A stretch of 64,000 nucleotides of DNA from Pseudomonas sp. GV071 (GCF_003050835.1 NZ_QAOJ01000006.1:124001-188000); one strand, 5' to 3'; numbered from the stretch's first letter, positions 11,173-20,734 are shown. Numbers and translations: made by a program. The notes: generated by a model from the sequence alone, not told the origin.

Positions 11173-11315
11173 GCGGCCTACCCGACCGCCCAACTGCCGC
11201 GCTAGACAGCAAAGAACGTGAGCTCCACCGCAATGCCATTACCTGCACCACACCCTGCCTGGGGTCATGTGGTACAGCGACACTAACAAGATTGATTAAT
11301 GGACAGGTTCCCGAC

Positions 11316-12842
11316 ATGCGCTCTCTTACCCTGCATCTGAAAGTCCTGATCGCCATATTGGTGACCTTGGGCGTTCTGATTACGGCCTACCAGATTTTCA
11401 TCGTTGGCATCCCGATTACCGAGGATGAAACTGACGATCTGTGGAACATCGACGCCAAGGTCGAGTTCGTGGCAACACCGAAAAACCCGGTGAAAGTGCA
11501 GATGTTCGTGCCGCCGCTGAGCCAGGACTATGTCAGCCTCAACGAGAGCTTCATCTCCAACAACTATGGGGTGAGCATCAACCGTGTCGACGGCAACCGT
11601 AAGGTCACCTGGTCGGCCCGCCGTGTCAGTGGCAACCAGACCCTCTACTACCGCCTGGTGCTGACCAAGCGTTACAGCGGTGAAAAACCCAAGGCCAAAG
11701 GCCCGATCTTCCGCGACAGCATTGCCGTCGAAGGCGCCGAGAAAATTGCCGCCGAAGCCCTGATGGCACCGATTCGCCAACACTCGGCGGACATCGAAAC
11801 CTTCATCAGCGAGACCATCAAGCGGGTCAACAACGTCAATGACGACAACGTCAAACTGTTGCTGGCTGGCGACCCGTCGACGCCGAACAAGGCCAAGACC
11901 ATCGAGCTGCTGTTGTCTATCGCCCACGTGCCGATGGAGCGCGTGCACACCATCCGCCTGGTGGCTGACCAACCCCAGACCCCGGAGCTGTGGCTGCGCA
12001 GCTTCAACGGTCAGGACTGGCTGTACTTCAGCCCGGAAACCGGCGAGCAAGGCCTGCCGGCCGACCGCCTGGTGTGGTGGACCGGTGATGAAAACCTGGT
12101 AAGCATCGAAGGCGGCAAGAAACTGCAGGTGCGCTTCAGCCTCAACAACAGCCAGATGAACGCCATTCGCCTGGCCAAGCTGACCGACGAAAACACCGAC
12201 GCCGACTTCCTCGAATACTCGCTGTACGGCCTGCCGCTGCAGACCCAGCAGACCTTCATGATCATGGTGATGATCCCCATCGGCGTGCTGGTAATTCTGG
12301 TGCTGCGTAACCTCATCGGCCTGCAGACCCTGGGTACCTTCACTCCGGTACTGATCGCCCTGGCGTTCCGCGAAATGCAGCTGGGCTATGGCATTGCGCT
12401 ATTTACCATCATTACCGCCCTCGGCTTATCGCTCAGGTCGTACCTCGAACACCTGAAGCTGCAGATGCTGCCGAGGCTGTCGGTGGTGCTGACCTTCGTG
12501 GTGGTGCTGATCGCCACCATCAGCTTGCTGAGTCATAAGTTGGGCCTGGAACGCGGCCTGTCGGTGGCGCTGTTCCCGATGGTGATTCTGACCATGACCA
12601 TCGAACGCCTCTCGATCACCTGGGAAGAGCGCGGTGGTGGCCATGCCATGAAAGTGGCGATCGGCACCCTGTTCGCCGCCTCCCTGGCGCACCTGCTGAT
12701 GACCGTGCCGGAGCTGAACTACTTCGTGTTTACCTTCCCGGCAGTGCTGCTGATTCTGGTGGGCTTCATGTTGGCCATGGGTCGTTATCGCGGCTATCGC
12801 CTGACCGAGCTGTTCCGCTTCAAAGCCTTTCTGAAGGACTGA
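11316..12842 (+). CDS. Inactive transglutaminase fused to 7-TM domain
   Basis: Membrane protein of the inactive-transglutaminase/7TM family. The 508-residue protein has one N-terminal membrane segment (LKVLIAILVTLGVLITAYQI), a periplasmic region of about 290 residues, then some seven membrane segments from about residue 315 on (MIMVMIPIGVLVILVL, ALFTIITALGLSL, LSVVLTFVVVLIATISL and others). It contains no cysteine at all, so the catalytic Cys of transglutaminases is absent, as expected for this family. ATG 11316 begins the conserved N-terminus; the open frame also includes a TTG at 11292. It ends 3 bp before the ATP-grasp gene. Confidence 0.85.
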   Translation: MRSLTLHLKVLIAILVTLGVLITAYQIFIVGIPITEDETDDLWNIDAKVEFVATPKNPVKVQMFVPPLSQDYVSLNESFISNNYGVSINRVDGNRKVTWSARRVSGNQTLYYRLVLTKRYSGEKPKAKGPIFRDSIAVEGAEKIAAEALMAPIRQHSADIETFISETIKRVNNVNDDNVKLLLAGDPSTPNKAKTIELLLSIAHVPMERVHTIRLVADQPQTPELWLRSFNGQDWLYFSPETGEQGLPADRLVWWTGDENLVSIEGGKKLQVRFSLNNSQMNAIRLAKLTDENTDADFLEYSLYGLPLQTQQTFMIMVMIPIGVLVILVLRNLIGLQTLGTFTPVLIALAFREMQLGYGIALFTIITALGLSLRSYLEHLKLQMLPRLSVVLTFVVVLIATISLLSHKLGLERGLSVALFPMVILTMTIERLSITWEERGGGHAMKVAIGTLFAASLAHLLMTVPELNYFVFTFPAVLLILVGFMLAMGRYRGYRLTELFRFKAFLKD

Positions 12843-12845
12843 GCC

Positions 12846-13832
12846 ATGTTCGGCATGATCAAAACGTGGAAGGCCCTGGAAGCCAAAGGCATCATGGGCA
12901 TCAACCGGCGCAACGCGGACTACGTGCTCAAGTACAACAAGCGCAACCTGTACCCGATCGTCGATGACAAGATCATCACCAAGGAGCGGGCAATTCTGGC
13001 CGGCATCCATGTGCCGGAAATGTACGGCATCATCGAGACCGAAAAGCAGATCGACAAACTGCCGGAAATCATCGGTGACCGTCCGGACTTCGTCATCAAG
13101 CCGGCGCAGGGCGCGGGCGGTGACGGCATTCTGGTGATCGCCGACCGCTTCGAAGATCGCTACCGCACGGTGTCCGGCAAGATCGTCAGCCATGAGGAGC
13201 TGGAGCATCAGATTTCCAGCATCCTCACCGGTCTGTACTCGCTGGGCGGCCACCGCGATCGCGCGCTGATCGAATACCGGGTAACCCCGGACCAGATCTT
13301 CAAAAGCATCAGCTACGAAGGCGTGCCAGACATCCGCATCATCGTGCTGATGGGCTACCCGGTGATGGCCATGTTGCGCTTGCCGACACGCCAGTCCGGC
13401 GGCAAGGCCAACCTGCACCAGGGCGCCATTGGCGTGGGTGTCGACCTGGCCACCGGGGTGACCCTGCGCGGCACCTGGCTGAACAACAAGATCAGCAAAC
13501 ACCCGGACACCACCAACGCCGTCGACGGCGTGCAGCTGCCCAACTGGGACGGCTTCATGAAGCTGGCCGCCGGTTGCTACGAGCTGTGTGGCCTGGGTTA
13601 CATCGGTGTCGACATGGTGCTGGACCAGGAAAAGGGCCCGCTGATTCTCGAACTCAACGCCCGCCCCGGCCTGAACATCCAGATCGCCAACGACTGCGGC
13701 CTGACCCACCGTGCCCATGCTGTGGAGGCACGGATTGCCGAGCTGACGGCGCAGGGCGTGGTGGAAACCGCGGAAGAGCGCGTGCGTTTTGCCCAGGGCC
13801 TGTTTGGCAACGTGCATAAAGCCGAGATCTGA
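12846..13832 (+). CDS. RimK-related ATP-grasp ligase
   Basis: ATP-grasp protein annotated in databases as alpha-L-glutamate ligase-like. Such enzymes form peptide bonds through acyl-phosphate intermediates. The 328-residue protein has the ATP-binding FVIKPAQGAGGDGI near residues 87-100 and the metal-binding LILELNARPGLNIQIAN near residues 262-278. Start ATG lies 3 bp after the membrane-protein stop, so both are surely co-transcribed. The acceptor is unknown. The conserved trio of protease, inactive transglutaminase-7TM and ligase suggests a peptide-tagging or osmotic-stress role; that is inference from related operons, not from this sequence. Confidence 0.85.
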   Translation: MFGMIKTWKALEAKGIMGINRRNADYVLKYNKRNLYPIVDDKIITKERAILAGIHVPEMYGIIETEKQIDKLPEIIGDRPDFVIKPAQGAGGDGILVIADRFEDRYRTVSGKIVSHEELEHQISSILTGLYSLGGHRDRALIEYRVTPDQIFKSISYEGVPDIRIIVLMGYPVMAMLRLPTRQSGGKANLHQGAIGVGVDLATGVTLRGTWLNNKISKHPDTTNAVDGVQLPNWDGFMKLAAGCYELCGLGYIGVDMVLDQEKGPLILELNARPGLNIQIANDCGLTHRAHAVEARIAELTAQGVVETAEERVRFAQGLFGNVHKAEI

Positions 13833-13855
13833 TCGCCGCCCTGCCTTGCAGACGT

Positions 13856-13886
13856 AAAAAAGCCCGCAACCAAGCGGGCTTTTTTA
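13856..13886. terminator. Bidirectional Rho-independent terminator
   Basis: AGCCCGC, a 6-nt loop and GCGGGCT are flanked by an A-run and a T-run, so the hairpin can end both the ATP-grasp transcript and the convergent thrH transcript. Confidence 0.9.
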
Positions 13887-13898
13887 TGCGCGAGGAGC

Positions 13899-14516
13899 TT
13901 ACAAGCTCAGCTCACGGTTCGACGCCTTGATGAATTCCTGTTTCAGGTCTTCATAGGTGTGCACCGCCGGGAACTGCGGGAACTCGCGAATCACGTTTTC
14001 CGGGGCATGGAACAGGATACCGGCATGGGCTTCGCTGAGCATGGTGGTGTCGTTATACGAGTCACCAGCGGCGATCACGCGGTAGTACAGGCTCTTGAAC
14101 GCCAGCACCGACTGACGCTTGGGGTCTTTCTGGCGCAGCTGGTAGCTCACCACGCGGTCAGTTTCGTCGGTGATCAGCTTGTGGCACAGCAGGGTCGGGA
14201 AACCCAGTTGGCGCATCAGCGGCTGGGAGAACTCGTAGAAGGTGTCCGACAGAATCACCACCTGGAAGCGCTCGCGCAGCCAGTCGACAAATTCCACAGC
14301 GCCTTCCAGCGGCTTGAGGGTGGCGATCACTTCCTGAATGTCGGCCAGTTTCAGACCGTGCTCATCGAGGATGCGCAGACGCTGCTTCATCAGCACGTCG
14401 TAGTCGGGAATATCGCGGGTGGTGGCTTTGAGCGCTTCGATACCGGTTTTTTCCGCGAAGGCGATCCAGATTTCCGGGACCAACACACCTTCCAGGTCGA
14501 GACAGGCGATTTCCAC
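13899..14516 (-). CDS. thrH: Phosphoserine phosphatase / homoserine phosphotransferase
   Basis: HAD-superfamily enzyme that dephosphorylates phosphoserine and can transfer the phosphate to homoserine, linking serine and threonine metabolism. The 205-residue protein opens MEIACLDLEGVLVPE with the nucleophile Asp 7, and carries the later HAD motifs VILSDTFYEF and AAGDSYNDTTML. The start is GTG at 14516, with AGGAG 6 nt upstream. Convergent with the ATP-grasp gene and divergent from the CysH-like gene. Confidence 0.92.
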   Translation of the reverse strand: MEIACLDLEGVLVPEIWIAFAEKTGIEALKATTRDIPDYDVLMKQRLRILDEHGLKLADIQEVIATLKPLEGAVEFVDWLRERFQVVILSDTFYEFSQPLMRQLGFPTLLCHKLITDETDRVVSYQLRQKDPKRQSVLAFKSLYYRVIAAGDSYNDTTMLSEAHAGILFHAPENVIREFPQFPAVHTYEDLKQEFIKASNRELSL

Positions 14517-14702
14517 AGGGCACTCCTAAACAGGATTCAGAAAGAAGGCGGCACTCTAGCCGCTTGCCTGCGCCCACGCAACGCGGGGCGCCGACGCTTC
14601 TTCACTGAGGCTGATATTGCCTATCAGCGTTGCGTGCTGCAGGGCCGCAACGGATTTTGCTACCATCGCCCTCCCCTGCCGACATGACCCTGGAGCCCCG
14701 TA

Positions 14703-15323
14703 ATGGACCTCGATCTGGAAACGCTCAACAGCCAATTCGCCAACGAACCGGAAAAACTGGTGGAGTGGGCACTGGGCCTGGGCAAGACCGCGATCTGCAC
14801 CACCAACTTCCGTCCATTCGAAGCGGTGATCCTGCACATGGTCAGCCAGGTGAAACCGGACATCCCGATCATCTGGATGGACAACGGCTACAACACCGAA
14901 GCCACCTACAAGTTCGCCGATGAAGTGACCCGCGCGCTGAACCTCAACCTGATCACCTACCTGCCCAAACGCAGCCGCGCCCACCGCGAAGCGCTGGAAG
15001 GCCCGGTGCCGGGTCTGGACGATCCACGCCACGAAGCGTTCACCGAAGAAGTGAAACTGGAACCCTTCGCCCGCGCCCTGCGTGAAACCGCCCCACAAGT
15101 GTGGTTCACCGCCCTGCGCGCCACCGACACCGCCGTACGCGCCACCATGGATCCGATCAGCATCAACCCCGATGGCTTGATCAAAGTGGCCCCGCTGCTG
15201 CACTGGTCATCGAAAGACCTGTACCAGTACCTGACCAAACATGGCTTGCCGAATAACTTCGATTATTTCGACCCTACAAAGGGCGAAGATAATCGCGAGT
15301 GCGGGCTGCACATCAGCCACTGA
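14703..15323 (+). CDS. CysH-like (PAPS reductase family) protein
   Basis: Member of the phosphoadenylyl-sulphate reductase family. The 206-residue protein aligns with PAPS reductases through VKPDIPIIWMDNGYNTEATYK, QVWFTALRATDTAVRA, LYQYLTKHGLPNNFDYFDP and the terminal RECGLH, whose Cys 200 matches the catalytic cysteine. It differs from working enzymes: the SSFG nucleotide loop reads TTNFRP, the usual arginine-rich region is changed, and the CC/CxxC iron-sulphur ligands of Pseudomonas APS reductases are missing. It is also shorter than usual (about 240-270). It may be a second, diverged sulphonucleotide reductase or have another role. cysB lies about 0.8 kb away. Confidence 0.75.
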   Translation: MDLDLETLNSQFANEPEKLVEWALGLGKTAICTTNFRPFEAVILHMVSQVKPDIPIIWMDNGYNTEATYKFADEVTRALNLNLITYLPKRSRAHREALEGPVPGLDDPRHEAFTEEVKLEPFARALRETAPQVWFTALRATDTAVRATMDPISINPDGLIKVAPLLHWSSKDLYQYLTKHGLPNNFDYFDPTKGEDNRECGLHISH

Positions 15324-15378
15324 GGCTTACGCCGCTCCTACAAGTTGCATAGACCCGTAGGAGCGGCTTTAGCCGCGA
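15324..15378. repeat. REP pair, family A, truncated left arm
   Basis: Right arm 15357-15378 reads GTAGGAGCGGCTTTAGCCGC and the left arm (GCCGCTCCTAC, ending at 15341) is a shortened inverse copy. It lies just behind the stop of the CysH-like gene and may protect or end its mRNA. Confidence 0.75.
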
Positions 15379-15383
15379 TGCTT

Positions 15384-15920
15384 TTAGAGGCCCTGATTAG
15401 GGATCTGATCGAGCAAGTCGGTCGAACCCACGTCGATCCCCGCCTGAAACAGCAAGGTCGTGGCCTGCCCGCGGTGGTGGGTCTGGTGATTGAAGAAGTG
15501 CGCGGTCAGCGCGCCGAAGGGTTTCTGCTGGATGCCCTGGGAGTTCTGATAGCGCAACAGGTGCGCCAAGTCCGGTTGATGTACCTGCCCTGCCCAGGCA
15601 CTGATGATGGCGTCCAACTGCTGGCGCCTATCCAGCAATTCCGCCAAGTCACTACAGAGCAAATCCCGCAGGCTGGCAGGTTTGCTAATTTCGGCCATCG
15701 CCCGCAACGCCGGAAAATCTGCCGGGTGCTCGCTAAAGCGTTTCAGCCAGACGATATCCCCCGCCACCACATGATTGAGGGTGGCAAACAGCGATGGAAA
15801 AAACGCCTGACGATCAGCCATCAATTGCGCCGTTGGCAGAGTGGCGGCGGCGGCATACAGCTTGTCGTTCATGGCCGCGTTATAGGCGGCCATCAAGACC
15901 AAGTGATCACAGCGGGACAT
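15384..15920 (-). CDS. DinB-like four-helix protein
   Basis: DinB/YfiT-like metal-binding protein of unknown substrate. The 178-residue protein has the family histidine triad in LNHVVAGD (first helix pair) and FNHQTHHRGQ near residue 145. I chose ATG 15920, with AGGAG 7 nt upstream, over a longer open frame that has no homology. Members are thought to act as thiol-dependent S-transferases or stress proteins; nothing here narrows this. A REP doublet lies upstream. Confidence 0.8.
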   Translation of the reverse strand: MSRCDHLVLMAAYNAAMNDKLYAAAATLPTAQLMADRQAFFPSLFATLNHVVAGDIVWLKRFSEHPADFPALRAMAEISKPASLRDLLCSDLAELLDRRQQLDAIISAWAGQVHQPDLAHLLRYQNSQGIQQKPFGALTAHFFNHQTHHRGQATTLLFQAGIDVGSTDLLDQIPNQGL

Positions 15921-15951
15921 CAACGCGCTCCTTGAAACGGCAAAATCAAGT

Positions 15952-16030
15952 TCGCGGCTAAAGCCCCTCCCACATGAATCACATTTGTCCATGTGAGCGC
16001 ATTCCTCTGTGGGAGGGGCTTTAGCCGCGA
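15952..16030. repeat. REP doublet, family A
   Basis: Two perfect inverse 23-bp copies, 15952-15974 and 16008-16030, share the core GGGAGGGGCTTTAGCCGCGA and are separated by 33 bp. They lie between the dinB-like start and the cysB terminator. Confidence 0.88.
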
Positions 16031-16051
16031 TGCGCTTGATCTTTGACTCCT

Positions 16052-16084
16052 TAAAAAAAGCGCCCATCAACGGGCGCTTTTTTG
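16052..16084 (-). terminator. cysB terminator
   Basis: Hairpin AAGCGCCC-ATCAA-GGGCGCTT with A-run on one side and T-run on the other, directly behind the cysB stop; it can work in both directions. Confidence 0.85.
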
Positions 16085-16101
16085 TCGGGGCAAATACGCT
16101 G

Positions 16102-17085
<984 letters not shown>

Positions 17086-17249
17086 TCAAAGCGAAAAGGC
17101 GACGCTGCAGACGCCAAAGGCGTTATATAACCATAGTAGTGGTTAGAAGACTAAATCTAGACTATTTCTTCGCATAAGAAGAGTCAGTCCAACTGCATCG
17201 CCTTTTCAACCGCCCCCGCGGCTTGTTTCAGATCTTGCTACCACTGCTG

Positions 17250-17753
17250 CTACACCTCGGCCCGTGTCCGGTGCTGAAGCATGGGCACCAGGTACACCGG
17301 CACCTCGGCCAACTGCACCAACCGCGCAGCCGTGCGGCCCAGGGGAATATCCTGAGAACTCGTGTGGCTGCTGTGGCTGCCGACCACCAGCAGGTCGACA
17401 TTGAAGCGCTGCGCCTCAGCCAGGATCACCTGCGGTGGGTCACCCTGGACCACGCGCACCGCGCGGACCATCTGCATGTCCTGCTGGGCATCGCCCATTT
17501 CGTCGCGAAAGCCTTCGAACACCCGCTGCTCAATGCTGGCCAGCACACCGCTGAGGCCATTGGTGCGAATTTCCGTGAGTACCGCTTCGTCCAGGTAGGT
17601 TTTCAGTACCGATTCAGCGAACAATCCCATGGGTTCTACGGCATGTACCACGTACAGATCGGCTTTGAAGGCGCGGGCCATGGCCAGGGCATGCTGCAAC
17701 ACGTAAGGGGCGTAAAGGCCTAAATCGGTGGCGTAAAGAATCGAGCGAATCAT
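17250..17753 (-). CDS. UspA-family universal stress protein
   Basis: Universal stress protein, 167 residues, single Usp domain: MIRSILYATDLG at the N-terminus, LLVVGSHSSH and IPLGRTAARLVQLAEVPVYLV at the C-terminus, matching the ATP-binding loop region of the family. ATG 17753 is preceded by AGGAGG and starts the conserved strand; the longer frame to 17771 has no site. Its partner process is not known. Transcribed in the same direction as cysB but about 170 bp away. Confidence 0.85.
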   Translation of the reverse strand: MIRSILYATDLGLYAPYVLQHALAMARAFKADLYVVHAVEPMGLFAESVLKTYLDEAVLTEIRTNGLSGVLASIEQRVFEGFRDEMGDAQQDMQMVRAVRVVQGDPPQVILAEAQRFNVDLLVVGSHSSHTSSQDIPLGRTAARLVQLAEVPVYLVPMLQHRTRAEV

Positions 17754-17868
17754 GCGGCCTCCTAACTGCATTCTTAACGGCCTGGGTTGAGCTTAGCAGC
17801 GCTGGCTATAAATCCAGGCGCTGTTAGCAGTCCAAGACGAACGGGCAGGAGGCTGGCCAGGTTGGGCG

Positions 17869-18774
17869 TTACAGCAAGGGCTCGTTGCTGATGCCATGGG
17901 GAACGTGGCCGGTGGCGACCACCTCGCGACTTTTCTCGCAGTGGCCGGCCTGGTCATCGAAGAACACATCGGCGCCGAAGGTTTCCAGAATCGCGGTTTT
18001 CTCCAGGCCACCGAGAAAGTAGGACTCGTCCAAGCGGATGTTCCATTCGCGCAAGGTGCGGATTACCCGCTCGTGGGCCGGCGCCGAGCGCGCGGTAACC
18101 AATGCCGTGCGAATCGGGCAGCTTTCCTGCGGGAACTCCTGCTGCAGGCTGTGCAAGGCCGCCAGGAACGGCTTGAACGGCCCGCCGCCCAGCAATTCAC
18201 GGGCCGACTCGCGCTCATGGGTCTGGAACGCCACCAGGCCACCGGCCTGATAGACCCGCTCGGACTCATCGGAAAACAGCACCGCATCACCGTCGAACGC
18301 GATGCGCAGTTCATTGCTGGCGGCGCGGCGGGCGCCGCCGGAGAGAATGGTCGCCGCGCCAAAACCGGCACGCAGCGCACTGCGCACGTCTTCGGCATGG
18401 GTGGAGAGAAACAGGTGGCAGCCGAACGCCGCCAGGTACGGATCGGGGCTGCGCCCACCGACAAAGGCGGCGCGGGAGATTTCCAGGCCGTAGTGCTGAA
18501 TCGAATTGAACGCGCGCAGACCGGTGTCGGCGCTGTTACGCGACACCAGAATCACCTCCACCCGCTGTTGACCCAAGGCGGTGTTGAGGGCCAGGAGTTT
18601 TTCCACCAGGGGAAAGGCATCGCCAGGGGCGAGAATCTCTTCTTCGTGCTCAATCTGGTATTGGCGGTAAGCCTCCACGCCTTGGCTTTCGTAAATACGG
18701 TGACTTTCGCGCAGGTCGAACAGCGCCCGCGAGGAAATCGCCAATACCAGTTTGTCCCCCAGCCCTTTGCTCAT
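17869..18774 (-). CDS. Cytosolic 5'-nucleotidase (PF06189 family)
   Basis: Protein of the 5'-nucleotidase family PF06189, which hydrolyses nucleoside monophosphates. The 301-residue protein opens LVLAISSRALFDLRESHRIY, then VILVSRNSADTGLR and VFFDDQAGHCEKSREVVATG, a variant HAD layout with the second and third acidic motifs visible. The start ATG 18774 lies 7 bp after the reductase stop, so the two form an operon with the thioredoxin-like gene upstream. Confidence 0.8.
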   Translation of the reverse strand: MSKGLGDKLVLAISSRALFDLRESHRIYESQGVEAYRQYQIEHEEEILAPGDAFPLVEKLLALNTALGQQRVEVILVSRNSADTGLRAFNSIQHYGLEISRAAFVGGRSPDPYLAAFGCHLFLSTHAEDVRSALRAGFGAATILSGGARRAASNELRIAFDGDAVLFSDESERVYQAGGLVAFQTHERESARELLGGGPFKPFLAALHSLQQEFPQESCPIRTALVTARSAPAHERVIRTLREWNIRLDESYFLGGLEKTAILETFGADVFFDDQAGHCEKSREVVATGHVPHGISNEPLL

Positions 18775-18781
18775 ATGCGCC

Positions 18782-19738
18782 TCAGCTCAGGTTACGTGCG
18801 TCGATAAAGGCCAGCTGTTGCTGCAACGCGCGGATGCGCGGCAAGTCGACCCCAGCCTGCTCAGCGGCGGCCAATGGCTCGGCATAGATGTACTGCAGCT
18901 CCAGCGGGCGCTTTTCCACGAAGTCGTGGTACATGCTCGGCAGGTAGTCGGGCATGCGGTCGGTGGAAGCCAGCAGCTTGTCGGCGAACACCTCGGGGAT
19001 GGCGTAACCGCAGGCGGCGGCGCCCTGGATCACTTCTTTCATGATCGCCAGAATCAGCGCGCGGGTTTCGCCATGGGCCATCAGCGCAGTGGTTCCGGCG
19101 TTGAGCACCACCGAGAGACCGTTGTACGGCACGTTCCACACCAGTTTCTGCCAACGCGCCTGCGCCAGGTTGGGCATGGCGGTGGAGTCCAGACCGGCCG
19201 CCTTGAACAGCGCGGCGCCTTCTTCGGCAATCGCTAACTGGGCGCCAGGCTCAGTCGCCGGGCCGCTGTGGTAACCGAGGTTCACCCCGCCCAGGGCCTG
19301 GTGTTCGATCACACCGGGGCCGGAGCGATGGACGCAGATATAACAAAGGCCACCCAGCAGATGCAGCGACTCCGGCAGCAACGGCTGCAAGCCCTCTTCC
19401 ACTGCCAGGCCGTTCTGCAACAACACCACCTTGGCGTTCGGCGCGGCGACCTTGGCAATCAAGGGCGCCAGCTCGGCGTTGCTGGTGCTTTTCGCACCCA
19501 CCAACAGCCAGTCGCAGGCCGGCATATCGGCGGCATTGCAATATGCCTGAACGTTTGCAAGCGTCAGTGCACCATGCACGGCGCTGTTGAGTTGCAGGCC
19601 GCGCTCGGCTACGGCGGCATATTCGCTGCGCAACAGGAAATGCACATCAAAACCGGCGCGCGCCAGCATCAATCCGTAAAAACCACCGATGGCACCGGTA
19701 CCGATAATGCCGATACGTGGGCTGGGGGATAACGACAT
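18782..19738 (-). CDS. 2-Dehydropantoate 2-reductase family protein
   Basis: NADPH-dependent reductase of the ketopantoate reductase family (PanE/ApbA). The 318-residue protein has the dinucleotide motif GIIGTGAIGGFYGLMLARAG at residues 9-28 and the catalytic-region lysines in WQKLVWNVPYNGLSVV. Pseudomonas genomes carry several paralogues, so the true substrate, pantothenate precursor or another 2-oxoacid, is uncertain. Start overlaps the stop of the thioredoxin-like gene as TGATG. Confidence 0.8.
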   Translation of the reverse strand: MSLSPSPRIGIIGTGAIGGFYGLMLARAGFDVHFLLRSEYAAVAERGLQLNSAVHGALTLANVQAYCNAADMPACDWLLVGAKSTSNAELAPLIAKVAAPNAKVVLLQNGLAVEEGLQPLLPESLHLLGGLCYICVHRSGPGVIEHQALGGVNLGYHSGPATEPGAQLAIAEEGAALFKAAGLDSTAMPNLAQARWQKLVWNVPYNGLSVVLNAGTTALMAHGETRALILAIMKEVIQGAAACGYAIPEVFADKLLASTDRMPDYLPSMYHDFVEKRPLELQYIYAEPLAAAEQAGVDLPRIRALQQQLAFIDARNLS

Positions 19739-20097
19739 CAGGGAAGCTCCTCAGGTGAACGGCTCAACGCCACGCCAATGGCGGCGTTCAGCTCGACCGG
19801 ACTCAAGCGCGATTGCAGCGCGCCGAAAAATTGACCATCGCGCACGACGAACAGCGCTGGCAAGTGAAAAACCTCATAACGTTCGACCAGACCGCCATTG
19901 TTGGCAGCGTCGATCCAGCACAAGCGCTGTACGGAAAGGTCCATGCCTGGCAGCTCACGCCGCGCCCAGCGGCAACTGGCACAACCTATGCTGGTAAATA
20001 ACAACAGCGATGTGCCAGGCCAATCGAGCAGCGCGTGATCTGCATCGAAATCCGACAGGTCGGTTTGCCTGGCTACACTGCTAGCAGTGATGCCCAT
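19738..20097 (-). CDS. Thioredoxin-like protein
   Basis: Small thioredoxin-fold protein, 119 residues, with the redox motif CASC (SIGCASCRWARRELP, about residues 37-51), a cis-proline region (YEVFHLPALFVVRDG) and no signal peptide, so it should act in the cytoplasm. First gene of a three-gene unit with the reductase and nucleotidase genes; the coupling is by overlap. The partner is unknown. It diverges from the PilZ gene by 32 bp. Confidence 0.78.
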   Translation of the reverse strand: MGITASSVARQTDLSDFDADHALLDWPGTSLLLFTSIGCASCRWARRELPGMDLSVQRLCWIDAANNGGLVERYEVFHLPALFVVRDGQFFGALQSRLSPVELNAAIGVALSRSPEELP

Positions 20098-20129
20098 AAG
20101 CCATCATCCAGTAGTGGAGTTTTGTCGTA

Positions 20130-20552
20130 ATGCGCCAGTTTTTGCGTCATCCCAGTGATATGCCAGTTGAGGTAGTCCAGCGCAAGCACGCCTTCCTGCC
20201 CCGCCAGCGCCTGCACAATATCAGCCTCGGGGGCGTGGCCTGCAATTCCCCTAAAGGTTTTCGCCGCGGCACGGCGGTCGAGCTGCGCATTCCGCTGCTG
20301 GGCGAACAGGCGCGGTACAGCGGTGTGGTGGCCTGGTGCAAAAAACAGCCCGGCGACTACCTGGTCGGCATTGCCTTTATCGATGAAGAAACCCTGTTCC
20401 GCGCGCGAATGGTCGAGCAGGTTTGCCAGATCGAACACTACCGTCACCTGCGTGAGCTGGAACTGGGCCAACCGCTGCCCGTCGAAGCCATCGCCAAGGA
20501 ATGGATCGCCGAGCACGCGGCCACCTTCTCCAACGTCAGCGGCCTGCACTAG
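20130..20552 (+). CDS. PilZ domain protein
   Basis: Single PilZ domain of 140 residues, a predicted cyclic-di-GMP receptor. The binding motifs are RQFLRHP near the start (RxxxR) and NISLGG (D/NxSxxG) near residues 30-35. A charged C-terminal helix follows. Start ATG 20130 follows GTGGAG. It has no obvious partner; the divergent neighbour is the thioredoxin-like gene and aroF-like DAHP synthase follows. Confidence 0.82.
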   Translation: MRQFLRHPSDMPVEVVQRKHAFLPRQRLHNISLGGVACNSPKGFRRGTAVELRIPLLGEQARYSGVVAWCKKQPGDYLVGIAFIDEETLFRARMVEQVCQIEHYRHLRELELGQPLPVEAIAKEWIAEHAATFSNVSGLH

Positions 20553-20667
20553 CCGCCTGCCTCCGGGCCTGCCCTATCCCGTCATATTCCGCCCTATAAA
20601 GCACGAAAGCCCCATTGTCGAGGCGGGCCGTACGCGCTAAGGTTCCCACCCCCGTTACGCTCTGCGC

Positions 20668-20679
20668 TCTGTCGACAGA
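20668..20679. promoter_or_regulatory. 12-bp palindrome upstream of DAHP synthase
   Basis: TCTGTCGACAGA is a perfect palindrome about 55 bp before the DAHP synthase start. Its core TGTCGACA equals the octamer repeated upstream of the prp operon. It may be an operator or chance. Confidence 0.35.
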
Positions 20680-20700
20680 TGGCTGGCGGCCAACTTCCGT

Positions 20701-20724
20701 GACCTGACTGACGACCTGACTGAC
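20701..20724. repeat. Two-unit 12-bp tandem repeat
   Basis: GACCTGACTGAC occurs twice in tandem, ending 10 bp before the DAHP synthase start, so copy number would change leader length and perhaps translation. Confidence 0.7.
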
Positions 20725-20734
20725 GAGTAGCACG

